DNA of 64,000 bases from Tropicimonas sp. IMCC34043 (GCF_003390845.1 NZ_QMEK01000002.1:186001-250000), one strand, 5' to 3'. Shown: positions 1-7,434, counted from the first letter of the stretch. The notes: generated by a model from the letters alone, not told the origin. Translations and numbers: made by a program.

Positions 1-520
1 CCACCACCCGCTTGCGCACGTTTGACCACAGGCCATCGGCGCCGATCAGCAGCCGGCCGGTCACGCGCGTGCCATCGGCAAGGATCGCCGTGACGGTTGC
101 GCCGTCCTGCTCGTAATCGACCACCTCGGAATCTGTGCGCAGATCGACCAGCGGATGATCGGCACAGGCGGTCAGGAACACCTTGTGCAGATCGCCACGG
201 TGGATCACCGCATAGGGGTTGCCAAACCGGCTGCGGAACGCATCGTCAAGCGGGATGCGGGTGATCTCGGTCCCCGCAATTGCATCCATCAGGCGCAGGC
301 TGTCGATATAGACCGCGATGTCGCGCGCCGCGTCGCCAACGCCGAGATAGTCGAAGGCATGGAAGGCGTTGGGGCCAAGCTGGATGCCGGCGCCGATCTC
401 TCCCAGTGCCGGCGCCTTTTCCAGCACCAGCGAGGCGATGCCTTTCTGGGCGAGCCCGATGGCGGTCGCAAGGCCGCCGATACCGCCACCGGCGATCAGG
501 ATGGGCAGGGTCTGGGTCAT
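1..520 (-). CDS. 3-hydroxybenzoate 6-monooxygenase, FAD-dependent (partial, C-terminus outside window)
   Basis: About 173 N-terminal codons are present. The gene starts at the ATG at 518-520 and runs off the left edge. The N-terminus has a Rossmann FAD-binding fingerprint (LIAGGGIGGLATAIGLAQKG) followed by EIGAGIQLGPNAFHAFDYLG. Further on are a VIHRGDLHKVFL segment and the GADGLWSNVRKRV flavin/NADH motif of class A aromatic hydroxylases. Salicylate 1-hydroxylases share this fold, but the gene closes a gentisate operon. Conversion of 3-hydroxybenzoate to gentisate (NADH and O2 dependent, cytoplasmic) is therefore the best assignment. It is the last gene of the minus-strand operon, 69 nt after the TRAP large permease. 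Substrate identity is inferred from context. Confidence 0.82.
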   Translation of the reverse strand, partial: MTQTLPILIAGGGIGGLATAIGLAQKGIASLVLEKAPALGEIGAGIQLGPNAFHAFDYLGVGDAARDIAVYIDSLRLMDAIAGTEITRIPLDDAFRSRFGNPYAVIHRGDLHKVFLTACADHPLVDLRTDSEVVDYEQDGATVTAILADGTRVTGRLLIGADGLWSNVRKRVV

Positions 521-589
521 GACAAATCTCCTCCGTTTGCCGCGGACGGTGCCGGGCAGCAGTCTGTTTCAGGGACGAAGGGCGCGGCC

Positions 590-1852
590 TCAGAAGGGCC
601 GCACCATCCAGGGCAGGAAGATCACCATCAGGATGACGGCGAGGGTGGCCAGCACATAGGGAACCAGCAGTTTCGACAGCCGAAGGATCGGCACATCCGA
701 CAGGGCAGCGGCGATATAAAGCCCGGTGCCGACCGGCGGCGTCAGCAGCCCGGTGACCAGCGTCAGACCCATGACGACGCCAAACAGGATCGGATCGATC
801 CCGTAGTGCGTGGTCGCGACCGGCAGCAGGATCGGGGTCAGGATGATCAGCGCGGCGATCCCGTCGAGGAACATGCCCACAATCGACAGGAATACGACGA
901 TCAGCAGCAGAAACACGGTCGGATTTTCGGTCAGCGTGACGATGAAGTCGGCGACGCTTTGCGGCACCTGGTTGAAGGTCAGCACCCAGCCAAAGATCTT
1001 AGCTGCAAGGATCAGGAACAGCACCACCGCCGAATTGGTTACGGTGCGGTCGACGATCCGCGGCAGGCTCGACAGCGGCAGCTCGCGGAACACGAGCCCG
1101 CCAAAGACCAGCGCCACCACGATCGCGATTGCGGCCGATTCCGTCGGCGTGAAGATCCCGAAGGATATGCCGCCGACAATCACCAGCGGGATTGCCATCG
1201 TCGCAAGCCCGGGCACCGTGGCGGCGAAGCGGTCTCGCAACGGAATGCTGGCATCGTGGTTGCCGCCGCTGTGGTTGCGCCCGGCCTGCCAGAACGCCAG
1301 CCCCAGAAGCAGCACGAACAGCACCATGCCCGGCACGATCCCGGCGACAAACATGTCGGCAATCGAGACCTGGGCGATCACACCGAAGATGATGAAGATC
1401 ATCGAGGGCGGAATGATCGGCCCCAGAAGCCCCGCGGCCGCGGTCAGCGCGGCGGCATATTCGCGCTTGTAGCCGTCCTTTTCCATCTCCGGCACGACGA
1501 CGCGGCTCATCACCGCCATCTGTGCCGTCGCCGATCCCATGATCGCCGCGAGCGCCAGGTTCGAGATCAGGTTCACCACCACAAGATTGTGGGGCAGCCG
1601 CGTCAGCCAGACCCGCACGGCGATGATGATCCGCCGCGTCAGGCCGCTTTCGTTCATGATCTCGCCCAGCAGCACGAACAGCGGGATCGCCAGAAGGTCG
1701 AAATTCTCGACCGAACCAAAGGCGATCTGCGGCACGGCATCGAGAAGCTGAAGGTGGCCCGAGACCGCCATGAAGACCAGCGTCGCGCCGATCAGCACGA
1801 AGGCAACAGGCATCCCCGTCAACAGCAGGGCGGCAAAGGAAAGTCCGGTCAT
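590..1852 (-). CDS. dctM: TRAP transporter large permease (DctM family)
   Basis: A 420-residue, highly hydrophobic protein of the DctM family, the Na+-coupled transport subunit of a tripartite ATP-independent periplasmic transporter. Family features include the N-terminal GMPVAFVLIGATLVFM helix, PLFVLLGEIMNESGL, and GLLGPIIPPSMIFIIFG. About 12 membrane helices are expected. The ATG at 1850-1852 overlaps the dctQ stop as ATGA, so translation is probably coupled. Placed inside a gentisate operon, it probably imports an aromatic acid such as 3-hydroxybenzoate or gentisate. That substrate is an inference. Confidence 0.93.
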   Translation of the reverse strand: MTGLSFAALLLTGMPVAFVLIGATLVFMAVSGHLQLLDAVPQIAFGSVENFDLLAIPLFVLLGEIMNESGLTRRIIIAVRVWLTRLPHNLVVVNLISNLALAAIMGSATAQMAVMSRVVVPEMEKDGYKREYAAALTAAAGLLGPIIPPSMIFIIFGVIAQVSIADMFVAGIVPGMVLFVLLLGLAFWQAGRNHSGGNHDASIPLRDRFAATVPGLATMAIPLVIVGGISFGIFTPTESAAIAIVVALVFGGLVFRELPLSSLPRIVDRTVTNSAVVLFLILAAKIFGWVLTFNQVPQSVADFIVTLTENPTVFLLLIVVFLSIVGMFLDGIAALIILTPILLPVATTHYGIDPILFGVVMGLTLVTGLLTPPVGTGLYIAAALSDVPILRLSKLLVPYVLATLAVILMVIFLPWMVRPF

Positions 1853-2343
1853 GTCACTTCTCCTGCCACCACGCGCAGCGCCGTCGACAGATGCGCCAGC
1901 GCGTGCACCAGCGCACAGATGCAGAAGATCGGAAAGATCCAGAAGAACGGCGCTTTCGGCCAGCCGGTGGTGATCACCTGTTCGAATTCGACAACGGGCG
2001 AGCGGACCCATTCGACCCCGGCCTTCAACAGCAGCACCAGCATCGCGGCGACCATCGCCCAGACAATGGCGTCAAGCAGGTGGCGCAGCGGCGGCGCCAG
2101 CGCCTCGCTGAGCAGCGTGACGCCGATCTGCATCTTGTCGTGGATCGAGATCGAAACCGCGACAAAGGCAAGCCACACCAGCAGGATCGCCGCCAGCTCC
2201 TCGGCGAAGATGACCGGCCGGCCGGCGACATAGCGCATGGCGACGTTGACCACGATCAGCCCGACAAAGCCCAGCACGAGCAACCGGCTTGCCCACCTTT
2301 CGATGCGGACCAGCCACCCCGAGAGCGTGGGGAAAAGCGTCAC
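1849..2343 (-). CDS. dctQ: TRAP transporter small permease (DctQ family)
   Basis: A 164-residue protein with four predicted membrane helices and the family pattern FAEELAAILLVWLAFV followed by SISIHDKMQIGV. It is the small integral-membrane partner of DctM. The start is a GTG at 2341-2343 that overlaps the dctP stop in the tetranucleotide GTGA. A longer open frame extends upstream into dctP, but it reads dctP in the wrong frame and has no homology, so the GTG start is preferred. The 3' end overlaps dctM by 4 nt. It carries no substrate specificity itself. Confidence 0.88.
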   Translation of the reverse strand: MTLFPTLSGWLVRIERWASRLLVLGFVGLIVVNVAMRYVAGRPVIFAEELAAILLVWLAFVAVSISIHDKMQIGVTLLSEALAPPLRHLLDAIVWAMVAAMLVLLLKAGVEWVRSPVVEFEQVITTGWPKAPFFWIFPIFCICALVHALAHLSTALRVVAGEVT

Positions 2344-3329
2344 TTCGCCTGCCCCGCAACTTCGGTCCGGAACTGGGCGATCAGCGGATACCGGGCGAAC
2401 GACTCGTCCACGGCCGCATTCGCGCCGGCAAAGACCTCGGCGCCATTCCCGATCTCGACAATGGTCAAATCGGTCTCGCGCAGCGAGGCGAGATTGGATG
2501 CCTCGGCCGCGATCTGCTGGGCCGAGCCCCAGGCCAGCGCCTCGGCCGTCACCTCGGAGAAGGCCTGCTGTTCGTCGGCGCTCATCCCGTTCCAGGTCAT
2601 GTCCGAGACCACCATCACCGCCGGAAAGGCCATGTGGTTGCTGATCGTCAGGCCGTTGGCGACCTCGTTGAACTTCAGCCCCACCAGCGCGTCGAGGTCT
2701 ATGTCGATCCCGTCCAGCAGCCCGGTCTGCAGCGCCTGATAGACCTCGGTCAGGTTGACCGGGGTCGGCACGGCGCCGACGGCCTGCCACCAGACCTTCA
2801 TCGCCGGAAACGGCACGATGCGGATCTTCTTGTTGGCCAGCTCCTGCGGGTCGGTGGCGGGCGCGTCCTTCATCAGGATCTGGCGCATGCCGGCAAAGGT
2901 ATAGCCCAAGCCATGCAGCCCGGCCCGGTCGAGTTCGCCCAGCATTTCACCGGCCGCCGGAGTATCCGCCGCCTCGATCGCCGCCGAAACATCGGCAAAC
3001 AGATAGGGTGTGAACCAGCCCTGCAACGAGGGCGCGCGCAGGCTGGTGATCGCCGCGGTCATCAACCCGCTGTCGAGAAGGCCGGTCGACATCTGCTGGA
3101 ACATCTCCTGCTCCGAGCCAAGCTGGCCTGCCGGAAACACCACCAGCGTCAGTGCGCCGCCGCTGGCTTCGGGCAGCTTTTCGGCGATCCGGTTCGCGAC
3201 CTTGGTCCACACGTGGCTGGGGGGTGTGATCAACCCCATGCGCAGCTCGCGCGCCTCGGCGGCAAACGCTGCGGCACTGGTCATCAGGGCCGCCAGCAGT
3301 GCGCTGCGGCAAAATCCTGCGATGGTCAT
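2340..3329 (-). CDS. dctP: TRAP transporter periplasmic substrate-binding protein (DctP family)
   Basis: A 329-residue protein starting with a cleavable signal peptide (SALLAALMTSAAAFAAEA). The mature DctP/TAXI-like fold includes MGLITPPSHVWTKVANRIAEKLPEASGG and PAGQLGSEQEMFQQM. The later segment LANKKIRIVPFPAMKVWWQAVGA carries the conserved arginine that usually salt-bridges the substrate carboxylate. It works in the periplasm and delivers ligand to DctQM. It is the first TRAP gene, 55 nt after the maleylpyruvate isomerase gene, so it is probably in the same transcript. The ligand is likely a hydroxylated benzoate (inference from the operon). Confidence 0.92.
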   Translation of the reverse strand: MTIAGFCRSALLAALMTSAAAFAAEARELRMGLITPPSHVWTKVANRIAEKLPEASGGALTLVVFPAGQLGSEQEMFQQMSTGLLDSGLMTAAITSLRAPSLQGWFTPYLFADVSAAIEAADTPAAGEMLGELDRAGLHGLGYTFAGMRQILMKDAPATDPQELANKKIRIVPFPAMKVWWQAVGAVPTPVNLTEVYQALQTGLLDGIDIDLDALVGLKFNEVANGLTISNHMAFPAVMVVSDMTWNGMSADEQQAFSEVTAEALAWGSAQQIAAEASNLASLRETDLTIVEIGNGAEVFAGANAAVDESFARYPLIAQFRTEVAGQAK

Positions 3330-3384
3330 TGGAGTCCTCCCTTATTCGATGACGTTCCCCCGCCCGATCCGGCGGGGGTGCGGT

Positions 3385-4032
3385 TCAGGTTTCTGAATCC
3401 GGCTGGTTCTTGGGATTGGCGTCGGCAAAGGCCGGCAGCGCCTCGCAAGCCGCCGCGACCGCCCGCACCCGCGGCATCGCCGCAAGGTCAACGCCGAACC
3501 GGGTGGCAGAAAAGACCTGCGGCACAAGGCAGATGTCTGCGAGTGTCGGCGTCTCGCCGAAGCAGAAACTCGATGCGTCGCGCCGCGCCAGCAGCGCCTC
3601 GCAGGCCGCAAGCCCATCCGTAATCCAGCGCCCGCACCAGGCGTCGAGCGCGGCCTGATCGGCGCCGAATTCGGCCTTCAGATAATCGAGCACCCGCAGG
3701 TTCTGCAGCGGATGAACATCGCAGGCGATGGCCTGGGCAAAGGCACGAACCTCGGCCCTGAGGTTGGCGTCGTCCGGCAAAAGCCTTGGCCCCGGCTGGG
3801 TCTCATCCAGCCATTCGATGATCGCCAGCGACTGGGTCAGGCAAAAGTCGCCGTCCTCGAGCGCGGGCACCAACGCCTGCGGGTTCAGCGCACGATAGGC
3901 CGGTGTCTTCTGCTGGCCGCCGTCCTTTCTCAGGTGCACCGACACGAAATCGTACGGGATGCCCTTGAGGTTGAAGGCGATGCGGCAGCGATAGGCCGAC
4001 GAGCTGCGGAAATAGCCGTGAAACCGGATCAT
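3385..4032 (-). CDS. nagL: Maleylpyruvate isomerase, glutathione-dependent (zeta-class GST)
   Basis: A 215-residue zeta-class glutathione S-transferase. The N-terminal thioredoxin-like domain begins FHGYFRSSSAYRCRIAFNLK, with the serine-rich SSS(A)-(Y)RCR active-site signature of maleylacetoacetate/maleylpyruvate isomerases. NPQALVPALEDG and LTQSLAIIEWLDET then build the glutathione site. The C-terminal domain has GETPTLADICLVPQVF. It isomerises maleylpyruvate to fumarylpyruvate in the cytoplasm. The ATG at 4030-4032 overlaps the fumarylpyruvate hydrolase stop as ATGA. Sequence alone does not separate maleylacetoacetate from maleylpyruvate substrates. The operon with gentisate dioxygenase decides in favour of maleylpyruvate. 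Confidence 0.9.
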   Translation of the reverse strand: MIRFHGYFRSSSAYRCRIAFNLKGIPYDFVSVHLRKDGGQQKTPAYRALNPQALVPALEDGDFCLTQSLAIIEWLDETQPGPRLLPDDANLRAEVRAFAQAIACDVHPLQNLRVLDYLKAEFGADQAALDAWCGRWITDGLAACEALLARRDASSFCFGETPTLADICLVPQVFSATRFGVDLAAMPRVRAVAAACEALPAFADANPKNQPDSET

Positions 4033-4724
4033 TCCGCCGCCCCGATGGTCAGTTCGATTGGCACCAACCCGTCGATCCCGCCGGTGATGGCATCGCCTGC
4101 GACAACCGCGCCGACGCCCGCCGGCGTGCCGGTCATGATCAGATCGCCCGGCTTCAGGTGATAATAGCCCGACAAATGGCTGACGATTTCCTCGACTTTC
4201 CAGATCAGGTCGGAAAGCCGCGCATCCTGGCGCACCTCGCCGTTGACTTCCAGATGGATGCGCTGCGGGCCGATGGCCGCGACCTCGGCCGCCCTGGTGA
4301 TCGGCGCGAAGACGGCGGATTGTTCGACATCCTTGCCCAGATCCCATGGCCGTTGCTTGGCCCGGGCGGCAAGCTGCAGGTCGCGCCGGGTCATGTCGAG
4401 TCCGCAGGCATAGCCATAGATCGCCGCGGCGGCAGTCGCCTTGTCGGCCTTGAACACCGGCGCGCCGATCGCGATCACCAGCTCCATCTCGTAGTGAAAG
4501 TTCTCGGTGCCCGGCGGATAGGCGATGATCGAGCCGGAGGGCTGGGCCGTCAGCGCCGATTTGGTGAAGTAGAAGGGCGCCTCGCGGTCGACCTCGACCC
4601 CCATCTCGGCGGCATGGGCGGCATAGTTGCGCCCGACGCAGAAGATCCGGTGCACCGGGTAGCTCGCCGTCTCGCCCACAACCGGGACGGTCGGCCATTG
4701 CGGCGAGGGGAATAGGTTGGTCAT
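4029..4724 (-). CDS. nagK: Fumarylpyruvate hydrolase (FAH family)
   Basis: A 231-residue fumarylacetoacetate hydrolase-family enzyme. It shows CVGRNYAAHAAEMG, PFYFTKSALTA, the metal-binding HYEMELVIAIG acidic cluster, YACGLDMTRRDLQ and the terminal LIMTGTPAGVGAV motif. The product should cleave fumarylpyruvate to fumarate and pyruvate, the last step of the gentisate pathway, using Mg2+ or Mn2+ in the cytoplasm. It lies 12 nt after the degenerate isomerase-like gene and overlaps the GST gene by 4 nt. The relatives closest in motif content are the gentisate-pathway hydrolases rather than FAH of tyrosine degradation. Confidence 0.92.
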   Translation of the reverse strand: MTNLFPSPQWPTVPVVGETASYPVHRIFCVGRNYAAHAAEMGVEVDREAPFYFTKSALTAQPSGSIIAYPPGTENFHYEMELVIAIGAPVFKADKATAAAAIYGYACGLDMTRRDLQLAARAKQRPWDLGKDVEQSAVFAPITRAAEVAAIGPQRIHLEVNGEVRQDARLSDLIWKVEEIVSHLSGYYHLKPGDLIMTGTPAGVGAVVAGDAITGGIDGLVPIELTIGAAE

Positions 4725-4736
4725 GTGGCTGTCCTT

Positions 4737-5300
4737 TCAGTCCTGTTTCGCGACCACGTCGCGCAATTCTTCGGGCACATCGCAGAGCCGTCCGCCATTG
4801 CCAAGCGCCAGCGCCCCACCCCAGACGGCAAGCGCGCGCAACCGGGGCGTGTCGCGGGTGGGCCGCACGCCTTCTGCCAGCGTCACCTGCCCGTCCCAGC
4901 CGGCATCCTCGAGATCGCGCCAGACCACCGCCAGGTGCACGTCGGCATGGGCCTCCAGGTTGCGCAGCGCCCGCGGCGGCAGGGTTTCGGCCAAGGCGAG
5001 CGCGGCAAGGTCGGTTTCGGCCCGGTCCTCGCTCTCCAGCCCGTTCGCATCCTCGACCGCCTGGGCGATCTCGCGTGCCTGAAGCGCAACCGCAGCCGCC
5101 ACGCGGGCCCGCGACCAGCCCGGCCGAGCCGACGGCAACGCCAGGTCGGCATCGTTCAGCTCGTTGAGCTTGCGGGCGAAATAGGCGGTGCCAAGCCGCG
5201 CCAGCGCCAGTGTGTCGGCCGGCGCATTCGCCGATTCATAGCGCGCACCGCTTCCTTGCCGCGCCCTGAGCGCGGCCCGTGCCTGATCGAGATCGCCCAC
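4737..5300 (-). CDS. Degenerate mycothiol-type maleylpyruvate isomerase-like (DinB-fold) protein
   Basis: A 187-residue protein with a GTG start at 5298-5300, four bases after the gentisate dioxygenase stop. It resembles the DinB-like mycothiol-dependent maleylpyruvate isomerases of actinobacteria: LARLGTAYFARKLNELND near the N-terminus, a PGWSRARVAAAVALQAREI helix, and a later RALAVWGGALALG helix. In the actinobacterial enzymes, as I recall them, the second helix carries the first metal His and the last carries Glu and His. Here those positions read A, A and G, so the metal site appears to be lost. Alphaproteobacteria are not known to make mycothiol. A structural or auxiliary role, or a different chemistry, is possible, and its function is unknown. 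Confidence 0.72.
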   Translation of the reverse strand: MGDLDQARAALRARQGSGARYESANAPADTLALARLGTAYFARKLNELNDADLALPSARPGWSRARVAAAVALQAREIAQAVEDANGLESEDRAETDLAALALAETLPPRALRNLEAHADVHLAVVWRDLEDAGWDGQVTLAEGVRPTRDTPRLRALAVWGGALALGNGGRLCDVPEELRDVVAKQD

Positions 5301-5304
5301 GGTC

Positions 5305-6378
5305 TCAGACGGTCTCGACGAGGGTACGGTCAAAGTGCAGCCGCTCCATGATCGGCGCATCCGAAAAGCGGAACAGGTCGAACTGCGTTTCGGCCTGCAG
5401 CGACCACGCCACCCAGGACGGAATGACGAAGATGTCGCCCTTTTCGACCTTGTGGGTCTCGCCGCCCATCACCACTGCGCCACGGCCCTCGAACACCTGA
5501 AAGACCGTCGATCCGACGTCGCGCCGGCTGGGCGTTTCGCACCCCGCACGCAGGCGATGGAACTCGGCCCGGATCGTCGGCATCACGTCGCCGCCCGTCG
5601 TCGGGTTGATATAGCGCACCGCGGCATGGCCCTGCTCGACGGTGGCAGGATGGCCCTCCTCCTCGAGCAACAGCTGCTCGGTCAGCGCCCGGTCGGTGAA
5701 CTCCCAGCGATAGGCGCCGATGGGCGAGCTGACGGTGTTCTGCAGCCCCGAGAGCGGCCGCAGCCCGGGGTGGCACCACAGGCGTTCGCCGCGCGAATAG
5801 TTCGGGGTCGCATAGTCGGTCACCCGGTCGGAGCCGAATTCGAAGAAGCCGACGTCGTTCTGGAAGCTGAACGGAATGTCGAGCCCGTCGATCCAGGCCA
5901 TCGGCTTGTCGGTCTCGTTGTGGTGACCGTGAAAGTTCCAGCCCGGCGTCAGCAGGAAATCGCCCCGGCTCATCCGCACCGGGTCGCCATTGACCACGGT
6001 CCAGACCCCCTCGCCCTCGACAACGAAACGGAAGGCGTTCTGGGAATGGCGATGCTCGGGCGCGGTTTCCTTGGGGCCAAGGTACTGGATCGCGCACCAC
6101 ATCGTCGGGCTGACATAGGCCTCGCCGCCCAATCCGGGATTGGCCAGGCCAATCGCGCGGCGTTCGCCGCCACGACCCACCGGCACCAGTTCGCCCGAGC
6201 TCTGCGCCAGCGGATAGAGATCGGACCATTTCCAGACATGGGCCACGGCCCTTGGGCGCGGGTGGCGCGGCATCAGATCGCCAAGCTGGGTCCACAGCGG
6301 GTTCAGGTGCTGTGCCTTGAAATCGGCATAGAGCTGGCGCAGCGCGGGGCTGTCCGCGGGCTGCATCGCATTGTCCAT
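5305..6378 (-). CDS. gtdA: Gentisate 1,2-dioxygenase
   Basis: A 357-residue bicupin Fe(II) dioxygenase that opens the ring of gentisate to maleylpyruvate. The N-terminal cupin shows PEHRHSQNAFRFVVEGEGVW with the His-X-His iron ligands, and GWNFHGHHNETDKPMAWIDG with the third histidine. The C-terminal cupin has VFEGRGAVVMGG and GDIFVIPSWVAWSL. The length matches the family (about 340-370). It is the first gene of the minus-strand operon. Its promoter region (6379-6522) is shared with a divergent MarR regulator and contains a near-perfect 25-bp palindrome just upstream of the start. Confidence 0.96.
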   Translation of the reverse strand: MDNAMQPADSPALRQLYADFKAQHLNPLWTQLGDLMPRHPRPRAVAHVWKWSDLYPLAQSSGELVPVGRGGERRAIGLANPGLGGEAYVSPTMWCAIQYLGPKETAPEHRHSQNAFRFVVEGEGVWTVVNGDPVRMSRGDFLLTPGWNFHGHHNETDKPMAWIDGLDIPFSFQNDVGFFEFGSDRVTDYATPNYSRGERLWCHPGLRPLSGLQNTVSSPIGAYRWEFTDRALTEQLLLEEEGHPATVEQGHAAVRYINPTTGGDVMPTIRAEFHRLRAGCETPSRRDVGSTVFQVFEGRGAVVMGGETHKVEKGDIFVIPSWVAWSLQAETQFDLFRFSDAPIMERLHFDRTLVETV

Positions 6379-6413
6379 CGGTCTCTCCTCCCTCGGCGAT
6401 TCGACTTATTACG

Positions 6414-6460
6414 ACGTGTACTTATAATTAGTATACGTGTCAATATTGATGAGTACACGC
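6414..6460. promoter_or_regulatory. Probable MarR operator in the gentisate/marR divergent promoter
   Basis: 6414-6438 is an almost symmetric 25-bp palindrome with arms ACGTGTACT and AGTATACGT around an AT-rich centre. Directly after it, 6440-6449 reads TCAATATTGA, a perfect 10-bp palindrome. CGTGT at 6436-6440 is mirrored by ACACG at 6455-6459. This AT-rich island sits in GC-rich DNA between two divergent genes, one encoding a MarR protein, which is the usual place for MarR autoregulatory and target operators. The assignment to this regulator is inferred. Confidence 0.72.
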
Positions 6461-6522
6461 ACTAACGGGCCAACTCGGCGCCGCAGCTTGTCTGGAGCGG
6501 GGGGTTCGACTAGGCAGGACGC

Positions 6523-7026
6523 ATGGCGACAATTTTTGACCTGCCGGGGCACCTGTTCCGGCGCCTGCATCAGATATCGGTTTCCGCCTTTGCCACCGAA
6601 GTCAGCGCGGCAGGGTTCGATCTGACGCCTGTGCAATTCGCAGTGCTCAGCATGCTCGAGGATCACCCCGACATCGATCAGGCGACACTCGCCGGGCTGA
6701 TCGCCTATGACCGGGTGACAATCGGCGGCGTGATCTCGCGGCTCGAGGCAAGGGGAATGGTCGAACGCAAGATCTGCAAGACCGACCGCCGCGCCCGGCG
6801 CCTGCGCCTGACCGAACGCGGTAAGGCCACGCTGACAACCGTCTGGCCGGCAGTGCGGCGGGCCCAGACGGTGATGGTCGGTGCCCTCGACCCGGCCGAG
6901 CAGGAGACGCTGCTGGCGCTGATGCGCAAGGTCACAAACGCCAGCAACCAAGTCAGCCGGGCGCCGCTCCGGGCGCCGGGCGCCGACCGGCACGACGAAG
7001 ATTCCACAGACACTGCGGGACCCTGA
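6523..7026 (+). CDS. MarR-family transcriptional regulator of the gentisate operon
   Basis: A 167-residue winged-helix regulator. The segment FDLTPVQFAVLSMLEDHPDIDQATLAGLIAYDRVTIGG... is the MarR helix-turn-helix, followed by the wing RRARRLRLTERGKATL with the conserved D-R-R/K-R-x-L-x-LT-E-x-G signature (KTDRRARRLRLTERG). MarR proteins bind DNA as dimers and are usually released by phenolic ligands. It is transcribed divergently from gentisate dioxygenase, 144 nt away, over a palindromic operator. Repression of the catabolic operon, relieved by 3-hydroxybenzoate or gentisate, is the likely role (inference). The C-terminal 20 residues are polar and probably disordered. Confidence 0.88.
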   Translation: MATIFDLPGHLFRRLHQISVSAFATEVSAAGFDLTPVQFAVLSMLEDHPDIDQATLAGLIAYDRVTIGGVISRLEARGMVERKICKTDRRARRLRLTERGKATLTTVWPAVRRAQTVMVGALDPAEQETLLALMRKVTNASNQVSRAPLRAPGADRHDEDSTDTAGP

Positions 7027-7073
7027 CCGCGTCGACGTAGCGCCACGGTCTGGGACCCGGCGCAATGAAATGG

Positions 7074-7094
7074 CGGGGCCGCAAGGCGGCCCCT
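7074..7094 (-). terminator. Hairpin between convergent marR and copZ
   Basis: GGGGCCGC at 7075-7082 and GCGGCCCC at 7086-7093 form a perfect 8-bp stem with an AAG loop. It lies just after the copZ stop on the minus strand, where it is followed by CCATTTCATT, and 48 nt after the marR stop. No long U-run is present on either strand, so termination efficiency is uncertain. Confidence 0.5.
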
Positions 7095-7099
7095 ATGGC

Positions 7100-7297
7100 T
7101 CAGGCGGGCTGGGGCGCGAAGCCTGCGTCGGCGATCGCCCCTAGCAGGGCATCTGCGGGCAGGTCGCTGGCAATCGCCACCGAGTGATCCTGAAGATTGC
7201 AGTCGACCGTCGCCTTGGCGTCGATCTGCTTGATGGCCTTCTCGATGGTGGCGGTGCAGTGGCCGCAGCTCATATCGGGAACGGTGAAACGGGTCAT
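7100..7297 (-). CDS. copZ: Copper chaperone, heavy-metal-associated domain protein
   Basis: A 65-residue single HMA-domain protein. It begins TRFTVPDMSCGHCTATIEKAI, with the CxxC metal site (C11 and C14) in the MSCGHC context of CopZ-like chaperones. The rest follows the ferredoxin-like beta-alpha-beta-beta-alpha-beta length of the family and ends IADAGFAPQPA. It binds Cu(I) in the cytoplasm and should hand it to CopA, whose gene is divergent. The upstream promoter contains a MerR/CueR-type dyad (TTCCAGCGCTGGAA). Confidence 0.93.
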   Translation of the reverse strand: MTRFTVPDMSCGHCTATIEKAIKQIDAKATVDCNLQDHSVAIASDLPADALLGAIADAGFAPQPA

Positions 7298-7317
7298 GGC
7301 ATTCTCCTTTTGACGGG

Positions 7318-7348
7318 ATCCTCAAGGTTTCCAGCGCTGGAAGGTCAA
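7318..7348 (-). promoter_or_regulatory. copZ promoter with CueR-type operator
   Basis: Read on the minus strand, TTGACC (complement of 7343-7348) is the -35 box. It is followed by TTCCAGCGCTGGAA, a perfect 14-bp palindrome (7329-7342). A weak -10 (GAGGAT, complement of 7318-7323) is placed by the 19-bp spacing typical of MerR-family activator targets. The -35 and dyad match the classic CueR/HmrR signature TTGACCTTCC...GGAA. CueR (9984-10409) is the expected regulator. Confidence 0.75.
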
Positions 7349-7403
7349 GCGGAAACTGCGACCCCATCCTGGCACGCTGCGCGCGCTCCTGTGCCCAGGG
7401 GCC

Positions 7404-7434
7404 TTGACCTTCCAGTTAGGGGAACCCTTATCTA
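7404..7434 (+). promoter_or_regulatory. copA promoter with CueR-type 19-bp spacer
   Basis: TTGACC at 7404-7409 and TATCTA at 7429-7434 are separated by exactly 19 bp, the elongated spacer that MerR-family activators untwist. The spacer carries TTCC (7410-7413) and GGAA (7421-7424) as dyad arms separated by 7 bp, as in known CueR operators. It lies 16 nt upstream of the first copA ATG and reads away from the copZ promoter. Confidence 0.82.

Noticed and set aside
155-2233. Plus-strand 692-codon frame opposite the hydroxylase and TRAP genes
   Set aside because: Composition is rich in Asp, His, Gln and Arg, with no hydrophobic core. It is antisense to convincingly annotated dctM and dctQ.
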